From Vibrio aerogenes (GTDB taxonomy: Bacteria > Pseudomonadota > Gammaproteobacteria > Enterobacterales > Vibrionaceae): a stretch of DNA of 64,000 nt. A program made the position numbers and the translations under genes. Of the stretch, positions 25,591 to 35,125 are shown in pieces (the stretch's first letter is position 1; each line of letters opens with the position of its first letter). Location: NCBI RefSeq assembly GCF_024346755.1, contig NZ_AP024861.1:3658001-3722000 (forward strand), read 5' to 3'. The notes beneath the pieces are model-generated. The model saw only the letters and a list, made by a program, of their open reading frames with translations. It did no database searches and was not told the origin of the DNA.

Positions 25591-27255
25591 CTAGCCTACC
25601 ACTCTCAGCACTTCATCCAGTGTGGTTTCACCCAGAGCGGCTCTTAATAAAGCATCTTGCTTCAACGTCCGCATTTTCTGCTTTTCGACGACCTGATGCA
25701 GATCTTCCATCTCCAGTTCAGCCGTTTCTTCAGCCGACCAGCCTAGCAGCTCAAAAATCGCCAGACGACCATGATAGCCGGTGTCATTGCAATGTTCGCA
25801 ACCATGCGCCTGATACCAGACAGGTGCAGAAGGCAGCAGTTCACCCCATTTCTGATCCACTTCGGCAAACCCAAGTTGCTGCGCTTTCACCTCACCACTC
25901 ATATCTGGTGTCCGGCAATGCGGGCAGAGCCGTCTGACCAGACGCTGTGCCATAATACCGACCACCGTTGATTTAATCAGGTAGTCAGGAATACCAATAT
26001 CTTTCAGACGAATAAAGCTGCTTGGTGCATCATTGGTATGTAAGGTGGACAAAACAAAGTGACCGGTCAGTGAAGACTGAATCGCAATTTGCGCGGTTTC
26101 TTTATCCCGCATCTCACCAATCAGCATAATATCCGGGTCCTGACGCAGCGCAGAACGGAGAACACTGGCGAAAGTCAGCCCGATTTCACTGTTGACCTGA
26201 ATCTGAGTCAGACCTTTCATCTGATACTCAACCGGATCTTCAACGGTGATGATTTTCGTTTGCTCGTCATTTAATTGTCCAAGCAAAGTATACAGAGACG
26301 TTGTTTTACCACTCCCCGTGGGGCCTGTGATCAAAAAGATGCCTGTTTTCTTCAGTAGAATATCCTGAATAATTGCTTTTTGATCGGGCAGCATATCCAG
26401 TTCTTTCGCCTGCTGGGAGGTATGATGCTGTTCATTGGCGAGCAGACGCAATACGGCGTTTTCACCATAAACAGTAGGTGTGGTCGCCACCCGTATATCC
26501 ACCTGCAACCCGGATAACCGGACCCGAATCCGGCCATCTTGTGGTAAACGTTTCTCTGAAATATCCAGCCCGGCCATGAGCTTGATTCTTGACAGAATCG
26601 CGGCATGCTGTGCGATTCCCGGCTGATCGACCGTCCGAAGGACACCATCAACCCGATAGCGAACCAGAAACTGCTGTTTATTCACCTCAAAGTGAATATC
26701 CGAAGCATTCTCTTTAATTGCGCGCTGAATACACTCGTTCACAAACTTCACTACAGGTGCAGAACTACTTTCCTGGCTGTTCAGCGTCGAGCTCTGAGAT
26801 TGTTGCTCGTCAACATTACTCAGTAATTGACGAAGTTCATAATTCGAGCAAAGCACCGGGACCGTCTTCAGATGGTGTTCCCGCAGGATGGTTTCAAAAA
26901 TAAAATCATCCCAGATATCAGCCTGAGCAACGAATACTTCCTGTTGGTTATTTTGATACAGTGGATAAGCTTGTTGCCGCTGCCACCACTCAGAAGGAAA
27001 TAGCTTGAGTGCCAGCTCATTAGAGGGTAAGTCCCCATCACAATGTTCTTCAATCACATCGGACAATAATGGTAAATCCAGCTGTTCACTCAAAGCCATT
27101 AAGACATCTTGTTCTGAACATAAACCATTCGAAATGCACAATTCACCGAATCTGGCCCGCTCACCAATACTGGCATTTTCCTGCAACTGTAGTATTTGCT
27201 CGATATCTTCATCGGTGATCAGAAGTTTTTGTTTAAGAAGCTCACCTAATCGCAT
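25591..27255 (-). CDS. gspE: GspE, T2SS assembly ATPase
   Basis: Cytoplasmic hexameric ATPase that powers pseudopilus assembly. The 554 residues have an N-terminal GspE/PilB domain (about 1-150), Walker A GPTGSGKTT (311-319), an Asp box, Walker B DPDIMLIGEMRD, a His box LSTLHTNDA, and the zinc-binding pairs CPHC and CEHC typical of GspE/PilB. It is the first gene of an E-F-G-H-I-J-K-L-M-C-D operon, the order known from Xanthomonas xps and unlike the C-to-N order of the common Vibrio eps operon. It lies 30 bases after wzm, so it is probably transcribed from the rml-wzm promoter as well. Confidence 0.95.
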   Translation of the reverse strand: MRLGELLKQKLLITDEDIEQILQLQENASIGERARFGELCISNGLCSEQDVLMALSEQLDLPLLSDVIEEHCDGDLPSNELALKLFPSEWWQRQQAYPLYQNNQQEVFVAQADIWDDFIFETILREHHLKTVPVLCSNYELRQLLSNVDEQQSQSSTLNSQESSSAPVVKFVNECIQRAIKENASDIHFEVNKQQFLVRYRVDGVLRTVDQPGIAQHAAILSRIKLMAGLDISEKRLPQDGRIRVRLSGLQVDIRVATTPTVYGENAVLRLLANEQHHTSQQAKELDMLPDQKAIIQDILLKKTGIFLITGPTGSGKTTSLYTLLGQLNDEQTKIITVEDPVEYQMKGLTQIQVNSEIGLTFASVLRSALRQDPDIMLIGEMRDKETAQIAIQSSLTGHFVLSTLHTNDAPSSFIRLKDIGIPDYLIKSTVVGIMAQRLVRRLCPHCRTPDMSGEVKAQQLGFAEVDQKWGELLPSAPVWYQAHGCEHCNDTGYHGRLAIFELLGWSAEETAELEMEDLHQVVEKQKMRTLKQDALLRAALGETTLDEVLRVVG

Positions 27256-27285
27256 ATAACCCCGCCAGCTGTTTCGCTCAGCTTA

Positions 27286-28071
27286 CTATAAGACATCTGC
27301 AAAGCCAGGTCTTAGCCGACAAAACAATTTGTAACTAAAAATGCATCCCAGAACACTTGCCAGTAATAACCAAAGCATGTGTTTAAAATCAGGCGCATAG
27401 CCATACAAAATATCCCGAACCGAATCTGCTACCGGGCTGATTGGGTTCAGATAAATAATTTTCACCAACATATCTGGTGCAGAATGAACCGAGAAGAATA
27501 CTGTACTGGTAAATAATAATACAGTAATTAATACCGGCATCATCTGAGAAATATCACGGAGAAAGACTCCCAAAGCGGCAACCAGATAAGCAATGGCAGT
27601 CAAAGTCACGACATAAATCGCAATAATAAATGGCAGATAAATCAGGCCCTGAAATTGATGGATATACCCCTGAACCAGCCCATAAACAAAGGCCATTGCC
27701 AGTCCCAGCAAATAGTTGACACCAGAACTGGCGATCGTGACTAATGGTAACATTTTAACCGGAAAACGAACCTTTTTGATCAGATTGGTATTATTACGAA
27801 TCACATTGCTCGATGAAGTCAGCACCTCGGCCATGTAGCCATGTGTCAAAATACCAATAAATAACATTAAACCATAATCGGCCTGAGCCTGATCAGCCAT
27901 ATGCCATTTCGCTTTAAATACAGCCAGAAATACCGTTGCGTAAATGGCCAGCATCAATAAAGGTGTGACCAGATTCCACAGGAAACCCAGCAAAGTACCC
28001 TGATACTTTGCCTGAATCTCTCTGCGAACCATCGACTTAAATAAAGAAACATACTGAGCGGAGATCAACAT
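27286..28071 (-). CDS. wzm: Wzm, ABC-transporter permease for polysaccharide export
   Basis: Membrane subunit of the ABC-2 polysaccharide exporter family, 261 residues, about six membrane helices. Diagnostic parts are the N-terminal amphipathic region SLFKSMVRREIQAKYQGTLLG, FLRDISQMMPV and the family's C-terminal RPGFADVL. The ATG at 28071 has AGGA six bases upstream; a GTG eight codons earlier is less likely. It forms the inner-membrane channel with the Wzt ATPase encoded at 13224-14534. It sits between rmlC and gspE in one transcriptional direction. Confidence 0.93.
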   Translation of the reverse strand: MLISAQYVSLFKSMVRREIQAKYQGTLLGFLWNLVTPLLMLAIYATVFLAVFKAKWHMADQAQADYGLMLFIGILTHGYMAEVLTSSSNVIRNNTNLIKKVRFPVKMLPLVTIASSGVNYLLGLAMAFVYGLVQGYIHQFQGLIYLPFIIAIYVVTLTAIAYLVAALGVFLRDISQMMPVLITVLLFTSTVFFSVHSAPDMLVKIIYLNPISPVADSVRDILYGYAPDFKHMLWLLLASVLGCIFSYKLFCRLRPGFADVL

Positions 28072-28123
28072 ATCTATTCCTGCATCCTGCCACACAGAAC
28101 GTATGACAGATGCCTAAATGAAA

Positions 28124-28657
28124 TTAAATCGACGAAAAGGAGCAACCTTGCTTATCTTTTTCAGAGAGTTGTGCATCGCCCTGAATTTGCCAGTCAATCT
28201 TTAAGTCCGGATCATTCCACAAAATACAGCGCTCAGATTCCGGGTGGTAATAATCCGTGGTTTTATACAAAAACTCGGCGGCATCAGACAGAACACTAAA
28301 CCCATGCGCAAGGCCCGCCGGAATCCACAGCTGCCGTTTATTTTCAGCACTCAGGTTAACGGTGACAACTTTACCAAACGTTGGGGAATCCTTTCTGATA
28401 TCAACCGCCACATCGACGACTTCTCCGGACACACAACGAACTAATTTACCCTGTGCATGTTCAGCCTGATAATGAAGTCCTCTGACGACATTCTTAACAG
28501 AGCGGGAATGATTATCCTGAACAAATTCAACTTGCTGACCGACAGCCTGCTCGAATTTCTGATGATTGAAGCTCTCAAAGAAAAACCCCCGGTCATCTCC
28601 GAATACGCGGGGTTCGATGATAAATACACCTTCAATTTCAGTTGGGATTGCTTTCAT
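28124..28657 (-). CDS. rmlC: RmlC, dTDP-4-dehydrorhamnose 3,5-epimerase
   Basis: Third enzyme of dTDP-L-rhamnose synthesis, a cupin-fold epimerase. The 177 residues begin MKAIPTEIEGVFIIEPRVFGD and contain FFFESFN, the NVVRGLHYQ box with the catalytic His, and WIPAGLAHGFSVLS. The ATG at 28657 follows the rmlA stop by one base and has GAGAG nine bases upstream. Full length. Confidence 0.96.
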   Translation of the reverse strand: MKAIPTEIEGVFIIEPRVFGDDRGFFFESFNHQKFEQAVGQQVEFVQDNHSRSVKNVVRGLHYQAEHAQGKLVRCVSGEVVDVAVDIRKDSPTFGKVVTVNLSAENKRQLWIPAGLAHGFSVLSDAAEFLYKTTDYYHPESERCILWNDPDLKIDWQIQGDAQLSEKDKQGCSFSSI

Positions 28658-28658
28658 T

Positions 28659-29537
28659 TTAATCATCTCTCTCAACAAGTTTCAGTAAATACTGACCATA
28701 CGCATTTTTTGCCAGTGCCTGGGCACATTCAAGAACTTTCTCTTTATTAATAAAGCCTTTTCTGTAGGCAATTTCTTCAGGGCAGGCGACTTTCAGTCCC
28801 TGACGCTGTTCAATCGTCTGAATGAAATTACTTGCACCAATTAAGCTTTCATGGGTTCCGGTATCAAACCACGCAAAACCTCTGCCCATTTTGGCGACAG
28901 ACAACGTATTTTGTTCAAGATAAATCCGGTTCAGGTCCGTAATCTCATACTCACCTCTTGCGGAAGGCTTTAAGCTCTTGGCTATTTCCACAGCCTGAGC
29001 ATCGTAGAAATATAATCCGGTAACCGCAAAATTACTCTTTGGCTGTGCTGGCTTTTCTTCCAGTGAAATGGCCTGATCAGCCGAATCAAATTCCACCACA
29101 CCATAGCGTTCCGGATCGGTCACATGATACGCAAATACAGTTGCACCGTTTTCCTGAGCAGCAGCAGTTTCAAGCTGCTTCTGCAAATCATGCCCATAGA
29201 AGATGTTATCACCAAGAATCAGTGCACTCGGCGCCCCATTCAAAAATTCTTCCGCAATCATGAACGCCTGGGCTAAGCCTTCAGGTTTCTCCTGAACCGC
29301 ATATTGCAGTGAGATTCCCCACTGGCTGCCATCACCCAAGAGCTGCTCAAAGCGCGGCGTATCCTGAGGGGTACTGATAATTAATATTTCACGGATATCG
29401 GCCAACATTAATGTTGTCAGCGGATAATAAATCATTGGCTTGTCGTAGATCGGCAGTAGCTGTTTACTGACTGCCATTGTTACAGGATAGAGCCGGGTCC
29501 CTGAACCACCAGCTAAAATAATCCCCTTTCTGTTCAT
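28659..29537 (-). CDS. rmlA: RmlA, glucose-1-phosphate thymidylyltransferase
   Basis: First enzyme of dTDP-L-rhamnose synthesis, making dTDP-glucose. It has 292 residues and the nucleotidyltransferase motifs [14 protein letters not shown] (5-18), KPMIYYPL and LGDNIFYG, plus EKP and the [15 protein letters not shown] stretch typical of RmlA. ATG overlaps the rmlD stop as ATGA. Full length. Confidence 0.97.
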   Translation of the reverse strand: MNRKGIILAGGSGTRLYPVTMAVSKQLLPIYDKPMIYYPLTTLMLADIREILIISTPQDTPRFEQLLGDGSQWGISLQYAVQEKPEGLAQAFMIAEEFLNGAPSALILGDNIFYGHDLQKQLETAAAQENGATVFAYHVTDPERYGVVEFDSADQAISLEEKPAQPKSNFAVTGLYFYDAQAVEIAKSLKPSARGEYEITDLNRIYLEQNTLSVAKMGRGFAWFDTGTHESLIGASNFIQTIEQRQGLKVACPEEIAYRKGFINKEKVLECAQALAKNAYGQYLLKLVERDD

Positions 29538-30466
29538 GATGTTGATCCTAATGTTTCTGCAAGCATCCGACTCACACCTAACTGCCAGTCAGGTAAGGTC
29601 AGATGAAATGTTTTTTCGAAATGACTGGTATTCAGCCGGGAGTTTCCGGGACGAGGGGCAGGCACAGGAAACTCTGAGGTTGCAACAGGCGTTACATCCT
29701 TCACCGCCAGTTCAATACCGGATGCACGGGCGACGTCAAATACATATTTTGCATAGTCAAACCAGGTCGTTTCACCCTTAGCGACTAAATGATAGAGCCC
29801 GTAACAATCCGGGTTGTCAGAACCGTGTTGGCTGTCAGAACCATATTTGTTGTAAAAACAGTGCCGGACAGCCAGCGCTGTACAGTCTGCCAACAATTCT
29901 GCACTGGTCGGCGCACCATGTTGATCAGCAACAATCGATAGTGTTTCTCTTTCTTTTGCTAATTTCAGCATGGTTCCGGCAAAATTTTTGCCTCTGGAAG
30001 CAAACACCCAACTTGTTCTGAAAATCAGATGTTTCGGACAATACTGCCGGATGAGTTCCTCACCCTGTAGCTTCGTCTGCCCATAGACATTAAGAGGTGC
30101 GACGGCATCCGTTTCCTGCCATGGCGTTTGCCCTGAACCATCAAATACATAATCGGTAGAATAGTGGACAAGTAAAGCACTCACTTCATGGGCAGCTTTT
30201 GCAATCACACCAACCGTATCCGCATTCACTGTCATTGCGGTTTGTTGATCAGTTTCTGCCTGATCGACTGCAGTATAAGCAGCTGCATTGACAATCACGT
30301 CCGGCTTCAGGTCCAGAATCGTTTGATGAATCCCTTCCGGGTTGAGAAAGTCACCACAGTAATTCTGACTGTCAGAATCCAGCGCAATCACCTCGCCAAA
30401 ATAACTCAGGGCACGTTGAAGTTCCCAACCCACCTGACCATTTTTTCCGAATAGCAGAACTCTCAT
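29534..30466 (-). CDS. rmlD: RmlD, dTDP-4-dehydrorhamnose reductase
   Basis: Last enzyme of dTDP-L-rhamnose synthesis, an NAD(P)H-dependent extended SDR. Of 310 residues, [11 protein letters not shown] is the nucleotide-binding start, YSTDYVFDG and YGQTKLQGE supply the Ser/Thr and Tyr-X3-Lys active site. It starts immediately after the rmlB stop (TAG then ATG) and overlaps rmlA by four bases, so the operon order is B-D-A-C. Confidence 0.96.
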   Translation of the reverse strand: MRVLLFGKNGQVGWELQRALSYFGEVIALDSDSQNYCGDFLNPEGIHQTILDLKPDVIVNAAAYTAVDQAETDQQTAMTVNADTVGVIAKAAHEVSALLVHYSTDYVFDGSGQTPWQETDAVAPLNVYGQTKLQGEELIRQYCPKHLIFRTSWVFASRGKNFAGTMLKLAKERETLSIVADQHGAPTSAELLADCTALAVRHCFYNKYGSDSQHGSDNPDCYGLYHLVAKGETTWFDYAKYVFDVARASGIELAVKDVTPVATSEFPVPAPRPGNSRLNTSHFEKTFHLTLPDWQLGVSRMLAETLGSTS

Positions 30467-31549
30467 CTACTCATCTCCGTATTGCTGGTGAATCCAGTCC
30501 TGATAGTCACCACTTTGAATATGCTCAACCCAGTCCATATTGTCCAGATACCATTGAACAGTTTTCATGATACCTGATTCAAAAGACTCGACCGGTTTCC
30601 AGCCCAGCTCTCTGGCAATTTTACCCGAATCGATCGCATAGCGGCGGTCATGTCCAGGCCGATCATCAACGAAGCGTATTTGTTCACGATAAGCTGTATC
30701 CTTTGGCACCAACTGGTCCAGAATGTCACAAATGGTATGCACAACTTCAATATTCTGCTTCTCATTATGACCACCGATGTTATACGTCTCATCCACTTCC
30801 CCCTGAGTCGCAACCAGCACTAACGCTCTGGCATGGTCTTCAACATAAAGCCAGTCGCGTATTTGATCACCGCTGCCATAAACAGGCAAAGGCTTACCGG
30901 CAAGCGCATTCAGAATCACCAGCGGAATCAGTTTTTCAGGGAAATGATAAGGCCCATAATTATTGGAACAATTGGTCACAATCGTTGGCAAACCATAAGT
31001 CCGGTGCCATGCTCTGACCAGATGATCACTGGATGCTTTTGACGCAGAGTAAGGACTACTTGGTTTATAAGCGGTTGTTTCTTCAAAAAGTGGTAAAGAC
31101 GCACCGGGCTCCACATCACCAGGATGAGGTAAGTCACCATAAACTTCATCAGTTGAAATATGATGAAAGCGAAAAGCAGCCTGCGCTTCAGAAGAAAGAG
31201 TCGACCAGTAACCCCGGACGGCTTCCAATAACGTGTAAGTACCGACGATATTGGTCTGAATAAATGCTGCCGGCCCGTCGATCGAGCGATCCACATGGCT
31301 TTCAGCCGCCAGATGCATCACGATTTGAGGTTGAAAGGCTTCCAACGTCTGCTTCATGGAAGCCGCATCACAAATATCGGCCTTCACAAAACGATATCGT
31401 TCTGAATCCTGAATTTCTTTTAAAGACTCCAGATTACCGGCATAAGTCAGTTTATCCAGATTTAACACGTCATGATCTGTATCTTTAATCAGATGCCGAA
31501 TAACTGCAGAACCAATGAAGCCTGCACCACCAGTGACTAAAATTCGCAC
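30467..31549 (-). CDS. rmlB: RmlB, dTDP-glucose 4,6-dehydratase
   Basis: Second enzyme of dTDP-L-rhamnose synthesis. The 360 residues show [11 protein letters not shown] at the start, STDEVYGDL, and [10 protein letters not shown] with the Tyr-X3-Lys pair. The start is GTG with AGGTG just upstream. It heads the long minus-strand unit that runs through rmlDAC, wzm and the T2SS genes; the 114-base gap upstream should carry the promoter, but I see no clear boxes and no ops/JUMPStart element there. Confidence 0.97.
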   Translation of the reverse strand: MRILVTGGAGFIGSAVIRHLIKDTDHDVLNLDKLTYAGNLESLKEIQDSERYRFVKADICDAASMKQTLEAFQPQIVMHLAAESHVDRSIDGPAAFIQTNIVGTYTLLEAVRGYWSTLSSEAQAAFRFHHISTDEVYGDLPHPGDVEPGASLPLFEETTAYKPSSPYSASKASSDHLVRAWHRTYGLPTIVTNCSNNYGPYHFPEKLIPLVILNALAGKPLPVYGSGDQIRDWLYVEDHARALVLVATQGEVDETYNIGGHNEKQNIEVVHTICDILDQLVPKDTAYREQIRFVDDRPGHDRRYAIDSGKIARELGWKPVESFESGIMKTVQWYLDNMDWVEHIQSGDYQDWIHQQYGDE

Positions 31550-31663
31550 AATACACCTTTCATTTTTTCAGACTAAACACGCCCGCCATTACAGGACTGG
31601 CCTTTAAGGCCGTACATCTTAACGATTTATCCACGCAAAAGAAAGCGGTGTTCAAAACGACAT

Positions 31664-32632
31664 TTATCCTGACTTGTTGATCTTTAAATCGGACAAATGT
31701 TCATAAACAGCACAATAAATAAGCGCCAGATTCCTGACCATTCCCTGCAAATAGATGCCTGAACAGAAACACCTGAAAACTCCGCTTAGTCCTTTTTTCT
31801 CCCGGAGGTGACTTACGACCTTCAAATCAGCCTGAAATTCAGAATTTAAGTAGTCCCGATATGTTTTCAGAAATGACTCTGCCTGCGTTGCGGCTAAATT
31901 TCTGAATTGAAGAAAACGCTGAATACCCTGTCCGGAGAACAACGCCCTGATATAGATGGCCAGCGTTCTTTTCTGCGCACCCAATACATTATTGTCATGC
32001 TGCCTGTAAAACAGAGCCGGTCTCGGATCAAAGTGTATGTGTCCCTGTGTTCTGGCAATCAGCGCCATCCACCAATCATGCATCGCAATGCCTTCGGGAA
32101 CACCCTGAATGAAGAGACGTTCCAGCAAGCTTTTGTTGACAGCCATCGAGCAACCAACAACAAAATTCTGCAGAAAGAGCGTTTTCCTCTGCATTGAGTC
32201 CAAGGCATCCAATCCCTGATATTGCATAAATGAATCGTGCAGTTTCTGCATATGGCAATCGACCACGCATAAATCAGAATGGTACAACTGAGGAACAGAG
32301 GTGTCTGCCTGCCGGAAGTAGGCTACTGCCCGCTCAATTTTCTCTTCCATCCAGATATCATCCTGATCACTAAACAGATAAATATCCGCGTCAACCTCTT
32401 GTGCAGCCAGCAAAAAAGAATGAATACAACCGACATTATCACCGTAGCTCACTTTCACTCTGGAATCTTTTTCTGCGTAGTCGCTCAGAATATTCCGGGT
32501 CTGATCCTTTGAGCCATCATCACGAATAAAAAGCTGAAAGTTCTGATACGACTGGTTGAGAATCGAGTCTATCTGTTCACATAAATAAGTTTCACCATTA
32601 TATGCCGACATAATTACGGCTACGTTGATCAT
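31664..32632 (-). CDS. GT2 glycosyltransferase, probable rhamnosyltransferase type
   Basis: Family 2 transferase of 322 residues with VAVIMSAYNGETYL at the start, IRDDGSKDQT, and the DQDDIWM box that is typical of rhamnan/O-antigen rhamnosyltransferases. A further hallmark is the FVVGCSMAVNKSL stretch followed by MHDWWMA. Clustering with rmlBDAC supports dTDP-rhamnose as donor, but linkage is unknown. It lies upstream of rmlB in the same direction and is divergent from hldD, with 226 bases between the starts. Confidence 0.85.
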   Translation of the reverse strand: MINVAVIMSAYNGETYLCEQIDSILNQSYQNFQLFIRDDGSKDQTRNILSDYAEKDSRVKVSYGDNVGCIHSFLLAAQEVDADIYLFSDQDDIWMEEKIERAVAYFRQADTSVPQLYHSDLCVVDCHMQKLHDSFMQYQGLDALDSMQRKTLFLQNFVVGCSMAVNKSLLERLFIQGVPEGIAMHDWWMALIARTQGHIHFDPRPALFYRQHDNNVLGAQKRTLAIYIRALFSGQGIQRFLQFRNLAATQAESFLKTYRDYLNSEFQADLKVVSHLREKKGLSGVFRCFCSGIYLQGMVRNLALIYCAVYEHLSDLKINKSG

Positions 32633-32794
32633 CTGTTTATTCCTCTGGATTCACAAGTACAGATAGTACAGCGGGGTTCAATTTATAGAAATCCTGAACT
32701 GATCTCAATGCAGACAAGTCATAACCTGAACGATATTCAGATCAACCCTTCACAGGAGGTGAAAAACTGTCCGCCCGGATTCGGACATCAGCAA

Positions 32795-32822
32795 TTACAA
32801 GCAGATACAGATTCGTTATACT
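32795..32822 (+). promoter_or_regulatory. Candidate hldD promoter
   Basis: TATACT (32817-32822) matches five of six -10 bases; a weak -35, TTACAA, lies 16 bases upstream. The start codon is 37 bases downstream. A small hairpin, TGTCCG/CGGACA, sits just upstream at 32768-32787. Confidence 0.4.
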
Positions 32823-32858
32823 AGATGGCAATACATACATTCAATGAAGGATAAAAAC

Positions 32859-33800
32859 ATGATCATTGTAACTGGTGGTGCGGGCATGATCGGCAGTAAT
32901 ATTGTCAAAGCCCTGAATCGTCGTGGCATTGACGATATATTGGTGGTCGATCACCTGAAAGATGGAAAGAAATTTAAGAATCTGGTGGATTTAAATATTG
33001 CCGATTACATGGATCGTGATGACTTCTTAACGCAAATTATGGCCGGGGACGACTTCGGACCTATTGAAGCAGTATTTCATGAAGGAGCGTGCTCTGCGAC
33101 CACTGAGTGGGATGGAAAGTATATGATGCTCAACAATTATGAGTACTCAAAAGAACTCCTCCACTACTGTCTGGACCGGGAAATTCCATTTCTCTATGCC
33201 TCTTCCGCGGCAACCTATGGTGAGACAAAAACGTTTGTCGAATCTCCGGAACATGAAGGTGCGCTGAATGTTTACGGCTATTCTAAACAGCTTTTCGACA
33301 ACTATGTTCGCCGCTTGTGGCAGGATGCTGAAACACACGGTGAGAAACTCTCACAAATCACCGGATTCAGATACTTTAATGTGTACGGTCCAAGAGAAAA
33401 CCATAAGGGCTCTATGGCTTCAGTTGCCTTCCATCTGAACAACCAGATGAATGCCGGTGACAACCCTAAATTATTTGAAGGCAGCGAGCATTTCATTCGT
33501 GACTTCATTTATGTAGGTGATGTCTGTGAAGTCAACCTGTGGTTCCTCGAACATGGTATTTCAGGCATTTTCAATTGTGGTACCGGTCGTGCAGAATCAT
33601 TTGAAGAAGTGGCGAAAGCAGTGATTCAATATCATGGAAGAGGTCAGATTGAGACCATTCCATTCCCGGAGCATCTCAAAGGTGCCTATCAGGAGTTCAC
33701 TCAGGCAGACTTAACCAAGCTGCGTCAGGCGGGATGTAATATTCAGTTCAAAACCGTCGCTGAAGGCGTCGCAGAATATTTACAAATCATTAATCAGTAA
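32859..33800 (+). CDS. hldD: HldD, ADP-glyceromanno-heptose 6-epimerase
   Basis: Final step in ADP-L-glycero-D-manno-heptose synthesis for the LPS inner core. The 313 residues begin [20 protein letters not shown] and contain the family's [22 protein letters not shown] and YGYSKQLFD (Tyr-X3-Lys) motifs. The ATG at 32859 has AAGGA eight bases upstream; a nearby upstream ATG at 32844 overlaps that ribosome-binding site. This gene marks the boundary of the O-antigen block (left) and core block (right), as gmhD does in V. cholerae by recollection. Confidence 0.96.
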   Translation: MIIVTGGAGMIGSNIVKALNRRGIDDILVVDHLKDGKKFKNLVDLNIADYMDRDDFLTQIMAGDDFGPIEAVFHEGACSATTEWDGKYMMLNNYEYSKELLHYCLDREIPFLYASSAATYGETKTFVESPEHEGALNVYGYSKQLFDNYVRRLWQDAETHGEKLSQITGFRYFNVYGPRENHKGSMASVAFHLNNQMNAGDNPKLFEGSEHFIRDFIYVGDVCEVNLWFLEHGISGIFNCGTGRAESFEEVAKAVIQYHGRGQIETIPFPEHLKGAYQEFTQADLTKLRQAGCNIQFKTVAEGVAEYLQIINQ

Positions 33801-33828
33801 TTCATATTCGGCTCATAACCTGAATCTC

Positions 33829-33858
33829 ATGCTATCCGCCTTATCGTGCGGATAGCAT
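33829..33858. repeat. Strong hairpin in the hldD-ugd spacer
   Basis: ATGCTATCCGC and GCGGATAGCAT form a perfect 11-bp stem with an 8-base loop, 30 bases before the ugd start. There is no T-run. It may act as a processing or stability element. Confidence 0.65.
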
Positions 33859-33887
33859 TGCCTGACAATCAGCAAAGAGATGATGTT

Positions 33888-35054
33888 ATGAAAATAGCCA
33901 TTGCCGGAACCGGCTATGTCGGTTTATCGAATGCCATATTACTGGCGCAAAATCATCAGGTGATCGCTTTAGATATTGTTGAAACCAAAGTTTCTTTAAT
34001 CAACAGCAAGCAGTCACCCGTTGCTGATGAAGATATAGCCACTTACCTGCAAACCCGGAAACTTGATCTCAAAGCTACGCTCGACCCTGCAGAAGCTTAT
34101 GATAATGCAGATTTTATCATCGTGGCGACACCCACAGATTACGATCCTGAAACCAACTACTTCAACACTTCATCTGTCGAATCTGTGATTCAGGATATTA
34201 TCAGATATAATCCACGGGCAACCATTATCATCAAATCTACGGTTCCGGTTGGATTTACTCAGAGAATCAAACAACATACGGGCCACTCTCATCTGATTTT
34301 TTCTCCTGAATTTCTGCGCGAAGGCAAAGCCCTTCATGATAACTTGTACCCATCCAGAATTATCGTCGGTGAAGACAGTGACAAAGCCAGAGAATTTGCC
34401 AGATTAATGTCCGAAGGTGCTATCAAAACTGATATTCCGGTCCAATTCACCCACGCAACAGAAGCAGAGGCTATCAAACTGTTTTCGAATACATTTTTAG
34501 CCATGCGCATCGCTTATTTTAATGAATTAGACAGTTATGCAGAAACGCATCATCTCGATACCCGGCAAATCATTGATGGTGTGTGCTCAGATCCCCGGAT
34601 CGGCCACCACTACAATAATCCTTCCTTTGGCTACGGTGGGTACTGTTTGCCTAAAGATACCAGGCAATTGCTGGCAAACTATCAAAGCGTACCGAACAAT
34701 CTGATTAAGGCAATTGTGGAAGCGAACCAGACCCGGAAAAACTTTATTACGGAAAGCATTATGCAGCGAGACCCGCAAGTGGTGGGCATCTATCGCCTTA
34801 TCATGAAATCGGGGTCAGATAACTTCAGAGAATCTTCGGTCCAGGGCATTATGAGACGTCTGCATGAAAAAGGCGTTAAAGTCATCATTTATGAACCATT
34901 ATTGTCAGATGAAAGGTTTAATCACTCAACGGTATTAACCGATCTGGAAGTATTCAAAGCTTTATCCGATATCATCATATCCAACCGGATGTCAGCAGAT
35001 TTAGAAGATGTCGCAGAAAAAATATATACCCGGGATATATTTGGCTCTGACTGA
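33888..35054 (+). CDS. ugd: Ugd, UDP-glucose 6-dehydrogenase
   Basis: Oxidises UDP-glucose to UDP-glucuronate for surface polysaccharide or LPS core. The ATG at 33888 gives [16 protein letters not shown] and a 388-residue protein, the E. coli length. Motifs are the GTGYVGL dinucleotide fold, [18 protein letters not shown], and the catalytic cysteine segment [12 protein letters not shown] longer in-frame ATG at 33846 lies in the intergenic hairpin and is rejected. It is co-directional with hldD and the following GT9 gene. Confidence 0.96.
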   Translation: MKIAIAGTGYVGLSNAILLAQNHQVIALDIVETKVSLINSKQSPVADEDIATYLQTRKLDLKATLDPAEAYDNADFIIVATPTDYDPETNYFNTSSVESVIQDIIRYNPRATIIIKSTVPVGFTQRIKQHTGHSHLIFSPEFLREGKALHDNLYPSRIIVGEDSDKAREFARLMSEGAIKTDIPVQFTHATEAEAIKLFSNTFLAMRIAYFNELDSYAETHHLDTRQIIDGVCSDPRIGHHYNNPSFGYGGYCLPKDTRQLLANYQSVPNNLIKAIVEANQTRKNFITESIMQRDPQVVGIYRLIMKSGSDNFRESSVQGIMRRLHEKGVKVIIYEPLLSDERFNHSTVLTDLEVFKALSDIIISNRMSADLEDVAEKIYTRDIFGSD

Positions 35055-35125
35055 AACCGGTCAATTTTACTTCCGGGGAACACTTCTGGCATAATCCTGT
35101 TTTTCTGCACTTGCATACAGATGAT

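Noticed and set aside
31599..31611. Palindrome GGCCTTTAAGGCC between rmlB and the upstream transferase gene
   Set aside because: Too short a stem and no T-run on either strand, so not called a terminator. No ops/JUMPStart motif could be found nearby.
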